Positions 27,279 through 36,106 of a stretch of DNA of 64,000 nucleotides are shown here, in pieces. This stretch comes from Pararhizobium sp. (GTDB lineage: Bacteria; Pseudomonadota; Alphaproteobacteria; Rhizobiales; Rhizobiaceae). The position numbers were made by a program, and so were the translations under genes. Position 1 is the first letter of the stretch, and every line of letters starts with the position of its first letter. The DNA is taken from positions 145,127 to 209,126 of the forward strand of contig JAURWE010000051.1 in the NCBI GenBank assembly GCA_030655075.1, in the 5' to 3' direction. The notes beneath the pieces were generated by a model. That model had not been told where the DNA came from, made no database searches, and was given only the letters and a program-made list of their open reading frames with translations.

Positions 27279-28049
27279 ATGAACACGCAAACCACGCCGT
27301 CACCGCAATTCTACCTGACCGCACCGGCGACGTGTCCCTATCTGCCGCAGGAAATGGAACGCAAGGTCTTTACCCATCTGGTCGGTGATCGCGCCCCCGA
27401 ACTCAACGATCTCCTGACACAGGGCGGCTTCCGCCGTTCGCAGAACATCGCCTACCGGCCGGCCTGCGAGAGCTGTCGCGCCTGCATTTCCGTGCGCATC
27501 ATCGTCGGCGAGTTCCAGCCGACGCGCTCGATGCGGCGGGTTCAGGCTTTTAACCGCGATATCGTCACGGCCGAATATCCGGCCGAACCATCGAGCGAGC
27601 AATATACGCTGTTCCGCAAATATCTCGATCATCGCCATCGCAAGGGCGGGATGTCTGACATGTCCGTGCTCGACTACGCGATGATGGTGGAGGACACCCA
27701 CGTCAACACCAAGATCATCGAATACCGGCTGCGCGTCGAAGGGGCAGGCATTTCCGAACAGGCCAAGGGGCCGCTGATCGCCGCAGCGCTGAGCGACACG
27801 ATGAGCGACGGCCTGTCGATGGTCTACTCTTTCTTCGACCCGCAGCAGATGGACCGCTCGCTCGGCACCTACATGATCCTCGACCACATCCGCCGCGCCC
27901 AGGCACGCGGCCTGCCGCATGTCTATCTCGGGTACTGGGTGAAGGGCTCGCGCAAGATGGACTACAAGACCCGCTTCCTGCCGCAGGAGCATCTGATGGC
28001 ACGCGGCTGGGAACGGTACGAGGCGTCAGAGCAAGAGCAGCAGGGCTAG
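27279..28049 (+). CDS. bpt: aspartate/glutamate leucyltransferase (Bpt, ATE-like)
   Basis: 256 residues. The N-terminal cysteine cluster CPYLP...RPACESCRACISVRI and the C-terminal GNAT-like part with GLSMVYSFFDPQ and GLPHVYLGYWVKGSRKMDYK are those of the L/F-transferase-related Bpt family. It adds leucine from Leu-tRNA to proteins with N-terminal Asp or Glu, marking them for ClpSAP degradation. The gene next to hemB is the normal rhizobial position. ATG at 27279 follows closely on the upstream region without a strong ribosome-binding site. Confidence 0.92.
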   Translation: MNTQTTPSPQFYLTAPATCPYLPQEMERKVFTHLVGDRAPELNDLLTQGGFRRSQNIAYRPACESCRACISVRIIVGEFQPTRSMRRVQAFNRDIVTAEYPAEPSSEQYTLFRKYLDHRHRKGGMSDMSVLDYAMMVEDTHVNTKIIEYRLRVEGAGISEQAKGPLIAAALSDTMSDGLSMVYSFFDPQQMDRSLGTYMILDHIRRAQARGLPHVYLGYWVKGSRKMDYKTRFLPQEHLMARGWERYEASEQEQQG

Positions 28050-28146
28050 CTTTTAAGCGCCGGCAATCGGGCGCCCGGCACACCTCAAGATTGCGCTTAA
28101 TAACGTCATACGTGTATTGTAGGCTCTGATCATTCGGAGCAAAACC

Positions 28147-28368
28147 ATGAAGGTCACCATTCGGAATATCGGCGGTTCCAAAGGCGTCAATATTCCCACT
28201 CAGCTGTTGAATGAGGTCGGCGTGACCGTTGGCGACCGGCTGACGGTCGCGATCGAGAATGGCGCCATAACGATGCGGCCCGTAGATGAAACGTTTGAAC
28301 GGCTGGAAGCGGCGCGTTTCGCAATGGACAAGTACAAGGTGGCGCTGAAAAAGCTTGCAGACAGCTGA
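28147..28368 (+). CDS. AbrB/MazE-type antitoxin-like protein, no toxin partner
   Basis: 73 residues. The SpoVT/AbrB-type DNA-binding half is clear (VTIRNIGGSKGVNIPTQLL, then GDRLTVAIENGAITMRP). The C-terminal helix (FERLEAARFAMDKYKVALKK) would normally wrap a MazF or other toxin. Downstream are only 106 nt before parC on the other strand, with no toxin frame, so it is either an orphan antitoxin or a plain transition-state-type regulator. Confidence 0.7.
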   Translation: MKVTIRNIGGSKGVNIPTQLLNEVGVTVGDRLTVAIENGAITMRPVDETFERLEAARFAMDKYKVALKKLADS

Positions 28369-28474
28369 GCGGGCGTGATGGTGGCAATGACCTATGCCGC
28401 TCAATCCGCATCCTTGCGGTTCGCGCGAATACTCCGTCGCATTTTGCGGCCTGCCGGTAAGCCCAAACTCACCC

Positions 28475-30727
28475 TTAGCCCTTAAATTTGCCGGACCTCG
28501 GAAAACCCTTCGGCACGGTGCGGCCGGCGGTGGCGCGGTCGGCGAGCCATTCGGCAAGCTCGTCCTTGTTGCGGATGAAATTGCGGCCGGCGCTGTCGTC
28601 CCAGGAGAGGCCGTCGGCGATGGCGAAGCAGCGGATGTCGGAAATGCCGCCGTCCTTGTAGCGCTGCAGCCTGACACCCTTGCCGCGCGTCATTTCGGGC
28701 AGCTGGGCCAGCGGGAAGATCAGCATCTTGCGGTTTTCGCCAACGACGGCGACATGATCGCCGCGCACCGGAATGACCAGCTTTGCCTCGTCGGGCATGC
28801 CGACGTTCATGATCTGCTTGCCCTTGCGGGTATTGGCGACCATTTCGGGCTCGGCGATGACGAAGCCATTGCCGGCGGCGGACGCCACGATCAGCTTGCG
28901 GGCGGGATCGTGGACGAAGGCGGTCAGCACGTCCTGGTCGTTCTCCATGTCGACGATGATGCGCAGCGGTTCGCCATGGCCGCGCCCGCCCGGCAGCTTG
29001 TCGCCGCTCAGCGTGTAGACCTTGCCGCCTGTTGTAAACAGCAGGATTTTGTCGGTGGTCTGGGCCGGGAAGGCGATGCGCAGCGCGTCGCCTTCCTTGA
29101 ACTGCAGCGTCGAGGTGTCGGCGATATGGCCCTTCAGCGCGCGGATCCAGCCTTTTTCCGACACGACAACGGTGATCGGTTCCTTCTCGATCATCGCCTG
29201 GTTGATGGCCTCGAGATCGGCCGTCGGGGCGGCGGCGAATTTCGTGCGGCGGCGGCCGAGTTCGGTGGCCTTGGAGAATTTCTTCTTCACCTCGCCGATT
29301 TCCCAGGCGACGGTCTGCCACTGCCTGTCGTCGGAGGCGAGCAGCGCCTCGATCTCGGACTTTTCCTTGGTCAGCGCATCGAACTCGGTGCGAATCTCGA
29401 ATTCCTCGAGCTTGCGCAGCGAGCGCAGGCGCATGTTGAGGATCGATTCGGTCTGCAGGTCGGTGAGCCCGAACCGCGCCATCATCACCGGCTTGGGTTC
29501 ATCTTCCTCGCGGATGATGCGGATGACCTCGTCGATGTTGAGGTAGGCAATCAGGAAACCGCCGAGAATTTCCAGGCGCCGGTCGATGGCGGCCAGCCGG
29601 AAGCGCGAGCGGCGCTGCAGGACCTCGCGGCGATGCTGCAGCCATTCGAGCAGCACCTCGTTCAGCGCCATGACCTTGGGCACGCGGCCCATGGACAGCA
29701 CGTTCATGTTGAGCGGAATGCGGTTTTCGAGCTCGGTCAGCTTGAACAGCGATTCCATCAGGATGTTGGCATCGACTGTCCGGCTTTTCGGAATCAGCAC
29801 CAGGCGCACGTCCTCGGCCGATTCGTCGCGCACGTCTTCCAGCATCGGCAGGCGGCGGGCGATCAGCAGTTCGGCGATCTTCTCGATCAGCCGCGCCTTC
29901 TGCACCTGGAAAGGGATTTCGGTGACGACGATCTGGTAGCCACCGCGGCCCATATCCTCGATTTCCCACTTGGCGCGGACGCGGAAACCGCCGCGGCCGG
30001 TCTTGTAGGCTTCGATGATGCTTGCGCGGTCGTCTATGATGATGCCGCCGGTCGGCAGATCAGGGCCCTCGACATAGGCGACCAGATCCTCGACCGTGGC
30101 GCCGGGATGTTTGATGAGGTGCAGCGCCGCGTCACAGAGTTCGTGGGCATTGTGCGGCGGAATGGAGGTGGCCATGCCGACCGCGATGCCGGACGAACCG
30201 TTGGCCAGGAGATTGGGGAAGGCGCCGGGAAGAACGATCGGCTCGGAATTGGATTCGTCGTAGGTCTCGCGGAAATCGACCGCGTCCTGGTCGATGCCTT
30301 CAAGCAGCAGTTCGGCCACCGGCGTCATCTTGGATTCGGTGTAACGCATGGCAGCCGGGCTATCGCCGTCGATATTGCCGAAATTGCCCTGGCCGTCGAC
30401 CAGCGGGTAGCGGACGGAGAAATCCTGGGCGAGCCGCACCAGCGCGTCATAGATCGACTGGTCGCCGTGGGGGTGGAAGTTACCCATGACTTCGCCGACG
30501 ATCTTGGCGCATTTGCGGAAGGCGGTGTTGGAGCGCAGGCCCATCTCGCTCATGGCGTAGATGATGCGGCGGTGGACCGGCTTCAGCCCGTCGCGCACGT
30601 CCGGCAGCGCCCGGTGCATGATGGTCGACAGGGCATAGGCAAGATAGCGCTCCTCGAGCGCCGCCTTGAGGTCAACAGGCAGAATGTTGTCGTCTCCGCC
30701 AGACGGCGGCAAAAGGCTTTGTCCCAT
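28475..30727 (-). CDS. parC: DNA topoisomerase IV subunit A
   Basis: 750 residues, type IIA topoisomerase A subunit. The active-site tyrosine is Y129 (AAMRYTES), the helix-turn-helix region has HPHGDQSIYDALVRLAQ, and there are degenerate C-terminal beta-pinwheel repeats from about residue 500. Together with ParE it decatenates daughter chromosomes. The quinolone-resistance position that is serine in E. coli is Gln here (GDQSIYD), which I recall as usual for rhizobial ParC and not a sign of selection. ParE is not in the window. Confidence 0.94.
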   Translation of the reverse strand: MGQSLLPPSGGDDNILPVDLKAALEERYLAYALSTIMHRALPDVRDGLKPVHRRIIYAMSEMGLRSNTAFRKCAKIVGEVMGNFHPHGDQSIYDALVRLAQDFSVRYPLVDGQGNFGNIDGDSPAAMRYTESKMTPVAELLLEGIDQDAVDFRETYDESNSEPIVLPGAFPNLLANGSSGIAVGMATSIPPHNAHELCDAALHLIKHPGATVEDLVAYVEGPDLPTGGIIIDDRASIIEAYKTGRGGFRVRAKWEIEDMGRGGYQIVVTEIPFQVQKARLIEKIAELLIARRLPMLEDVRDESAEDVRLVLIPKSRTVDANILMESLFKLTELENRIPLNMNVLSMGRVPKVMALNEVLLEWLQHRREVLQRRSRFRLAAIDRRLEILGGFLIAYLNIDEVIRIIREEDEPKPVMMARFGLTDLQTESILNMRLRSLRKLEEFEIRTEFDALTKEKSEIEALLASDDRQWQTVAWEIGEVKKKFSKATELGRRRTKFAAAPTADLEAINQAMIEKEPITVVVSEKGWIRALKGHIADTSTLQFKEGDALRIAFPAQTTDKILLFTTGGKVYTLSGDKLPGGRGHGEPLRIIVDMENDQDVLTAFVHDPARKLIVASAAGNGFVIAEPEMVANTRKGKQIMNVGMPDEAKLVIPVRGDHVAVVGENRKMLIFPLAQLPEMTRGKGVRLQRYKDGGISDIRCFAIADGLSWDDSAGRNFIRNKDELAEWLADRATAGRTVPKGFPRSGKFKG

Positions 30728-30919
30728 GGCTTTGCCTAGCGCATAAGGGGGTTTACGGCAAGGAAAGCACCAAATTGCGCTGTGGATGATCGCGGCGGGG
30801 GTCGGCGAAAATAAACCGCTCTTTCCGTAAAGACTGGCCGCCTTAATTTGAATATAATTAAACCCTCAACCGTATTAGACCCGTGTTTGATATTTCCATT
30901 TAAAAAGAGGAAACACCTG

Positions 30920-32113
30920 ATGATCCACACGCGCACCCTCCGCTTGATGATGGCCGGCGCTGCATTCCTGTCTCTGACCGGCTCTGCCTTCGCGCTCGAT
31001 GGCGCAGCGGTCGTGGCAAAGCTGAATGCTGCCTATGCCTATAGCGGCGCCTCGCTCACCTATGACAAGGTGGAAGTCGATGGAACGACGGTCAAGCTGA
31101 CCGGCACGACCATCAAGGCGGGCCCGGACGCCAACCAGTCGGCCAAGATCGGCAACGTGACGCTGGAAGGCGTCGAAGAGGATGCCGAAGGCGGCTATTA
31201 CATCGAGACCGTTTCCTTCCCCGATATCAACTCGGTCCAGCCGGAAGCCTCCGTCACCGCCAAGGATCTGAAGATCGGCGGCCTGTCGATCCCGGCCGAT
31301 GCGTCCGGCAAGACGATCGACGATATCGTTCTCTATGAGACCGCAAGCTCCGGCCCGATCACCGTGACGGCAAAGGGCAAGGAAGTCATGTCGCTGACCG
31401 GCGTCACGGCCAACCTCACCCGCCAGGAAGGCGATGCCGGCTTTGATTTCGACGCCAATGCATCCGGCCTCAAGGTCAACCTCACCGACGTCGAAGACCC
31501 CAAGGCCAAGGACACGATCCAGAAGCTCGGCCTCACCGAACTTTCCGGCGATATCAACATGAAGGGCAGCTGGGAACTCACCAGCGGCAAGGTCAATCTC
31601 GAGGACTATTCCTTCGATTTCGCCAATATCGGCAAGCTGGCGCTGTCGCTGGATATTTCCGGCTACACGATGGACTTCATGAAGGCCATCCAGGAAGCGA
31701 CCAAGGCGGCGCAGGCCAATCCCGACAAGGAAAAGGCCAACCAGGCCATGGGTCTCGCCATGATGGGCCTGATGCAGCAGCTGACCTTCAACGGCGCCCA
31801 GATCCGTTTCGAGGACGCCTCGATCACCGCACGCCTGCTCGAATACTTCGCCAAGGAACAGGGCATGACCGGCGAACAGCTGGGACAGTCGATCAAGGGC
31901 ATGGCGCCGATCATGATCGCGCAGCTCAATCTGCCGGAACTTCAGAACCAGATTTCTGCGGCGATCAACACCTATATCGACGATCCGAAGAGCCTGACGA
32001 TCACGGCAGAGCCGGGCAATCCGGTTCCCTTCCCGATGATCATGGGTGCCGCCATGGGCGCGCCGATGACCATCCCGCAGGTGCTGGGCGTCAAGGTTTC
32101 GGCCAACGACTGA
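30920..32113 (+). CDS. secreted protein of unknown function (AsmA-like beta-rich)
   Basis: 397 residues with a clear signal peptide (MMAGAAFLSLTGSAFA, cleavage near residue 25). The rest alternates polar/apolar beta strands with phrases such as GNVTLEGVEEDAEGGYYIET and GELSGDINMKGSW-like repeats, and a C-terminal half rich in Ala, Gln and Met. The layout suggests an exported beta-helical or AsmA-like lipid-exposed protein, but no family can be named. AAGAGGAAA precedes ATG 30920. A strong terminator follows 20 nt after the stop. Confidence 0.7.
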   Translation: MIHTRTLRLMMAGAAFLSLTGSAFALDGAAVVAKLNAAYAYSGASLTYDKVEVDGTTVKLTGTTIKAGPDANQSAKIGNVTLEGVEEDAEGGYYIETVSFPDINSVQPEASVTAKDLKIGGLSIPADASGKTIDDIVLYETASSGPITVTAKGKEVMSLTGVTANLTRQEGDAGFDFDANASGLKVNLTDVEDPKAKDTIQKLGLTELSGDINMKGSWELTSGKVNLEDYSFDFANIGKLALSLDISGYTMDFMKAIQEATKAAQANPDKEKANQAMGLAMMGLMQQLTFNGAQIRFEDASITARLLEYFAKEQGMTGEQLGQSIKGMAPIMIAQLNLPELQNQISAAINTYIDDPKSLTITAEPGNPVPFPMIMGAAMGAPMTIPQVLGVKVSAND

Positions 32114-32133
32114 GCCTTGGCTCTCGCATCATG

Positions 32134-32168
32134 AAAAAGGCCCGGCGGGAAACCGCCGGGCCTTTTCG
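32134..32168. terminator. bidirectional terminator between the secreted protein gene and sulP
   Basis: AAAGGCCCGGCGG pairs with CCGCCGGGCCTTT around a GAAA tetraloop, with T/A runs on both outer sides. It separates two convergent genes. Confidence 0.92.
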
Positions 32169-32188
32169 TTGATAGGCGTGACCCCAGG

Positions 32189-33676
32189 TCAATGAGACGG
32201 CTGGGCCAGCTTTCCGGCGTCCTGCTTGTCGTGCAGTGCGAACTGGTCGAGCATTCTGGCGCTCGCTTCATTGAGGCCGTTGACCGTGACGTCGATGCCG
32301 TTGCGGCGGTACTTGAGCACGACCTTGTCGAGCGCGCCGACGGCGGTGATGTCCCAGAGATGCGCATGGCTGACATCGATGGCGACTTTCTTCAGCGGCT
32401 CCATGAAATCGAAGGCGGCAATGAAGCTTTCGGTCGAGGCAAAGAAGATCTGGCCCTCGACCAGATAGGTGCGTTCGGCCTTCGCCTCGTCAAGCACCGA
32501 GGTGACACGAAACAGCTTTGCCACTTTTCCGGCAAAGAACACGCCAGAGAGAAGCACGCCGACGATGACGCCCTTGGCGAGGTCGTGGGTGGCGACGACG
32601 GTGATGACGGTTGCCAGCATGACCACCGAGGACGGCCAGGGATTGCGGCGCAGATCAAGGATCGAGCGCCAGGAGAAGGTGCCGATCGAGACCATGATCA
32701 TGACCGCGACCAGTGCGGCCATCGGGATGATGCGGACGAGATCGTCGAGCACCAGAATGAGGAACAAGAGGAAAGCGCCGGCGACGAAGGTGGACAGCCG
32801 CCCGCGCCCGCCCGATGTGACATTGATCATCGACTGGCCGATCATGGCGCAGCCGCCCATGCCGCCGATCAGGGCCGAGGCGATGTTGCTTGCCCCCTGC
32901 CCGATGCATTCCTGGCTCTTGTTGCTCGACGTATCGGTCATGTCATCGACGATCTGCGCCGTCAGCAGCGATTCCAAGAGGCCGACAGCGGCCAGCGCCA
33001 CCGAATAGGGAAAGATGATCTGCAGCGTCTCAAAGGTCAGCGGGATGTTCGGCAGCGCGAAGACCGGCAGGGTCGAGGGTAGTTCGCCGAGATCGCCGAC
33101 GGTGCGGATATCCATGCCCGACCAGACCGCGACGCCGGTGAGGACGGCGATGGCGACCAGCGGCGACGGGATGATTTTGGTGACATAGGGGAAGAGATAG
33201 ATGATGGCGAGACCGGCGGCGATCATCACATAGGTCTCGACCGGCACGCCGATGAGTTCCGGCAACTGCGCCATGAAGATCAGGATGGCGAGCGCATTGA
33301 CGAAGCCTGTGATGACCGAACGCGAGACGAAGCGCATGATCCGGCCGAGTTTCAACAGACCGGCACCGACCTGCAGCAAGCCCATGAGGATTGTGGCGGC
33401 AAACAGGTATTCGAGGCCGTGTTCCTTGACCAGCGTCACCATCAGCACCGCTGTGGCGGCGGTCGCGGCCGAAATCATACCGGGGCGGCCGCCGGTGAAG
33501 GCCGAGACGCAGGCGATGGCGAAGGAGGCAAACAGGCCGACCTTCGGATCGACACCGGCGATGACGGAAAAGCCGATGGCTTCGGGGATCAGCGCCAGCG
33601 CCACGACGATGCCGGAGAGGAGATCGCCGCGAATGTTGGAGAACCATTCCTGGCGATAGGAGGTCAGCGTGTTCAT
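32189..33676 (-). CDS. SulP-family anion transporter
   Basis: 495 residues. About 12 membrane segments begin GDLLSGIVVALALIPEAIGF (the SulP signature region), and a C-terminal STAS domain spans roughly the last 110 residues (IDVSHAHLWDITAVGALDKV). SulP proteins move sulfate, bicarbonate or dicarboxylates; this short bacterial subtype is often annotated as a sulfate permease. ATG 33676 is preferred over 33706. The preceding 150 nt form a structured leader. It is not part of an operon with the CreD gene: a terminator-like hairpin lies between them. Confidence 0.88.
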   Translation of the reverse strand: MNTLTSYRQEWFSNIRGDLLSGIVVALALIPEAIGFSVIAGVDPKVGLFASFAIACVSAFTGGRPGMISAATAATAVLMVTLVKEHGLEYLFAATILMGLLQVGAGLLKLGRIMRFVSRSVITGFVNALAILIFMAQLPELIGVPVETYVMIAAGLAIIYLFPYVTKIIPSPLVAIAVLTGVAVWSGMDIRTVGDLGELPSTLPVFALPNIPLTFETLQIIFPYSVALAAVGLLESLLTAQIVDDMTDTSSNKSQECIGQGASNIASALIGGMGGCAMIGQSMINVTSGGRGRLSTFVAGAFLLFLILVLDDLVRIIPMAALVAVMIMVSIGTFSWRSILDLRRNPWPSSVVMLATVITVVATHDLAKGVIVGVLLSGVFFAGKVAKLFRVTSVLDEAKAERTYLVEGQIFFASTESFIAAFDFMEPLKKVAIDVSHAHLWDITAVGALDKVVLKYRRNGIDVTVNGLNEASARMLDQFALHDKQDAGKLAQPSH

Positions 33677-33689
33677 GTGATTTTTTCCG

Positions 33690-33815
33690 CAAATGCAGGG
33701 CATCAACCGGATTGTGTCCGGTTCAACATGTCAAAGACTGTCGTTGCGTTGTCTGGCGGATCGGCGGCCAGAAGAGCCACCCGGGATTGCACCGGGTCCG
33801 TGGTGATCAGGTCTT
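33690..33815 (-). promoter_or_regulatory. structured leader upstream of sulP (possible cis-regulatory RNA)
   Basis: On the minus strand three hairpins precede the start codon: CCCGG-TGCAAT-CCGGG (near 33782-33796), TCTGGC with GCCAGA (33752-33772) and AACCGGA-CACAA-TCCGGTT (33704-33723), the last about 28 nt before the ATG. Weinberg and colleagues described sul-type RNA motifs upstream of alphaproteobacterial sulfate-transporter genes; whether this matches one cannot be decided without a covariance-model search. The run of stable hairpins alone is what is seen here. Confidence 0.4.
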
Positions 33816-33857
33816 ATAGGGGCAAGACAGCTGGTATGACAAGAGACCGGACATAAG

Positions 33858-33894
33858 AAGGGTCCGCCGGAGACGATCCGCCGGACCCTTTGCT
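33858..33894 (-). terminator. terminator after the CreD-like gene
   Basis: AAGGGTCCG pairs with CGGACCCTT, with an inner CGG/CCG extension across a mismatch. It is followed on the minus strand by CTTCTTATG. It lies 13 nt after the CreD stop codon. The T tract is weak. Confidence 0.65.
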
Positions 33895-33906
33895 TGGGCT
33901 GTGGCA

Positions 33907-35955
33907 TCAGGCGGCCACCAACTCCTTGCGGCCCGGATTGCCCCAGTCGACATTGCGCGTGGCGAACATGGTCGCGGCAATGGTGATGAAGGAGAGAAGC
34001 GCACCGGCCAGCAGCGCATACTCGTCCTCGCGCAGGATGAGGTACAGCACCGCATAGGCCAGCGCCAGCACGAAGCCCAGTTGCAGCCCGGAGCGCCTGC
34101 TCTGCGTCACCATGCCGACATAGGCCGAGATCAGCATCGTCGTCGCCAGTGCCGCCAGGATATAGGCGACCTCGAAGCCCGTGTGTTCCGACAGGGCCAG
34201 CAACAGCACGTAGAACACGACAAGGGCGAGACCGGTCAGAACATACTGGATCCAGTGAACCAGGCGCCCGCTCTTCAGTTCGATGATGAAGACGGCGAGG
34301 AAAACGACGGAGATGAAGCCGATCGAATATTTCAGCGTCCTGGAAATGACCTGGTAGAACTTTACCGGCTCGACCAGATTGACCGCCATCATGCTGCCCG
34401 TCAGCGGCAGCCCCGGCCCGGCCACGGCCTTGTCGACGCCGCGGGCAAGATAGGGGATCGTCCACTTGGCTTCGAAATGGCTGGCGTCGATGGTTTTCGT
34501 TTCCGGCAGGAACAGGCCTTCGAAGCCTGGATGCGGCCAGTTCGCCTTGGTGGTCAAATTTGTCGTCTGGCCAGCGGGGGCCACGGAAAAGTTGCGCGAG
34601 CCGTTCAGCGACAGGTCGATGTCGAAGGTGAAACCCTTGTCGATGAGCGCCGGCGAAATCGTCCGGTGTACGCCCGAGCGGGAGACATAGCCGCCGTCGT
34701 AGGTGCCGGGCAGCGGGTCCGCCGTGGCGGTGATGTCCTTCATGCCGGGCTCGAACGGCAAAACCGCGCCGCCATCAATGCGCACGCCGGCCTGCGAGCG
34801 TATGCCGGAGATGTCGCCGATGTTCATGACCAGGACGGCACGGTCGAGATTGAGCGGGCCGCCGAACTGGCTGAGGTCTTCGAGCAGGCTCGCACCAAAG
34901 GCACCCGATATCTTCAGCTTCGAATTGTAGACCGGCAACGTGTAAATCGACAGCTTGCGCTCCTCGACATTGAGGTCGGCATCGACATTCAGCGTCTCGG
35001 GCATCAGCAGCGCCCATTCAGTGGTTTTCTGCAGGATGACCTTGCCATCGACCGTCTGGCTGCGGTCGATCGTATAGGGCACGGCGAGATAGGGGCCGTT
35101 GATGACCTGTGGTCCGCCCCAGCCCTTGGCGATGCGGGCGGAGACTTCCTCGGCCCGCTGTGCCCGCTCCTCGGTCAGGCCCCAGACCAGCATGGCCGGG
35201 ATGAGCAGAAGCAGTGAGATGAAGCCGATCATGATGAACTTGACGCCGGGCGACTGGAAGAAGCCTGTTGGCCTGCCCGGCGGCGGCGGATCGGCCTTCC
35301 AGTTCGAAGACGACCAGACGGTCGTGGTGGCGGGCTCCGGCGTGGTGGTGCCCGCGACGGTTGGTTCCGGCTCCTGACTGAGCGTGTCTGGCGCGGGTTC
35401 GGAGAGGATCGGCTCTTCGACGGCCGCCGTGACGGGCGCTTCCACGGTGGTAGATGGCTCCTCGGTCACGCTTGTCAGCGGTTCCGTGGTGAGCGGCACG
35501 TCGGCCAGCGGCACGGAGACCGTCTCCTCCGGCTTGCGTTTGCTGCTGCGGCCCTTTGCCGGGCTGATGATGCTGTCCGTGGTATTCGCCGATGCCGCAA
35601 CGGCCGCTTTGACGGTGGCGGATCGGGCCCGGGCCGGTTTGGCATCGGTGGCCGCGACAGCTGGTGTCTCGGAAGAGCTGACATCCACCGGCTGCAGATC
35701 GACCAGTTCGATGGCTGGCGTCGTCGCCGGCGAGGATCTCTTGATCGATGTCCTTAAAAGCGGAATTTTTGTGGACGGCGTCTTGGCCTCCACCGGCTGA
35801 CTGTCCACCGTCTGGCTCTCAACCGGTTTGGTCTCCACTGTTTCGGGCCGCGGTGTGGTTTCGGCTGACGCCTGTTCGCCGATCGGCGTTTCGTCTACGG
35901 GCGTCACGGCGGCGGATTTGCCTCTGGCCGGTGCGCGCGTTTTCTTATCTGTCAT
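33907..35955 (-). CDS. creD: CreD-like inner membrane protein with long N-terminal extension
   Basis: 682 residues against about 450 in E. coli CreD. Residues 1 to about 230 are low-complexity and predicted disordered, rich in Thr, Pro, Val, Glu and Ser, with near-repeats such as VETKPVESQTVDSQPVEAK. The CreD domain starts at GFFQSPGVKFIMIGFISLLL and includes WGGPQVINGPYLAVPY, a large periplasmic region and five C-terminal helices (for example VVFYVLLLALSEHTGFEVAY). CreD is an inner-membrane protein of the CreBC regulon, linked to colicin tolerance and cell-envelope changes. No creBC genes are seen. ATG 35955 is preferred; TTG- and ATG-starting extensions to 35988 are less likely. Confidence 0.85.
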   Translation of the reverse strand: MTDKKTRAPARGKSAAVTPVDETPIGEQASAETTPRPETVETKPVESQTVDSQPVEAKTPSTKIPLLRTSIKRSSPATTPAIELVDLQPVDVSSSETPAVAATDAKPARARSATVKAAVAASANTTDSIISPAKGRSSKRKPEETVSVPLADVPLTTEPLTSVTEEPSTTVEAPVTAAVEEPILSEPAPDTLSQEPEPTVAGTTTPEPATTTVWSSSNWKADPPPPGRPTGFFQSPGVKFIMIGFISLLLLIPAMLVWGLTEERAQRAEEVSARIAKGWGGPQVINGPYLAVPYTIDRSQTVDGKVILQKTTEWALLMPETLNVDADLNVEERKLSIYTLPVYNSKLKISGAFGASLLEDLSQFGGPLNLDRAVLVMNIGDISGIRSQAGVRIDGGAVLPFEPGMKDITATADPLPGTYDGGYVSRSGVHRTISPALIDKGFTFDIDLSLNGSRNFSVAPAGQTTNLTTKANWPHPGFEGLFLPETKTIDASHFEAKWTIPYLARGVDKAVAGPGLPLTGSMMAVNLVEPVKFYQVISRTLKYSIGFISVVFLAVFIIELKSGRLVHWIQYVLTGLALVVFYVLLLALSEHTGFEVAYILAALATTMLISAYVGMVTQSRRSGLQLGFVLALAYAVLYLILREDEYALLAGALLSFITIAATMFATRNVDWGNPGRKELVAA

Positions 35956-36106
35956 TAGAACCCCCATGCAGATATGGCGCCGCCACATGCGGCACCCACC
36001 TGCACGCTAGGGGTTCATTGCGGCCGATTGCGTGCAGAATCCAGCCAGTTTGGGGGCCGTTTGCAGGCAGGAACCGCCAATTCTGGGCCTTTCGCCATGA
36101 TCTCCC

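Noticed and set aside
28475..30727. Gln in the ParC quinolone-resistance region as a resistance mutation
   Set aside because: The same residue is, as far as I recall, usual in rhizobial ParC and so is not evidence of selection.
28394..30739. A 781-residue open frame opposite parC
   Set aside because: Composition is repetitive antisense of parC (long runs of Asp, Gly, Gln, Val); no domain; parC is unmistakable.
33731..34465. A 244-residue leftward open frame overlapping the creD end and sulP leader
   Set aside because: Pro/Arg/Gly-rich shadow of creD in another frame; no ribosome-binding site.
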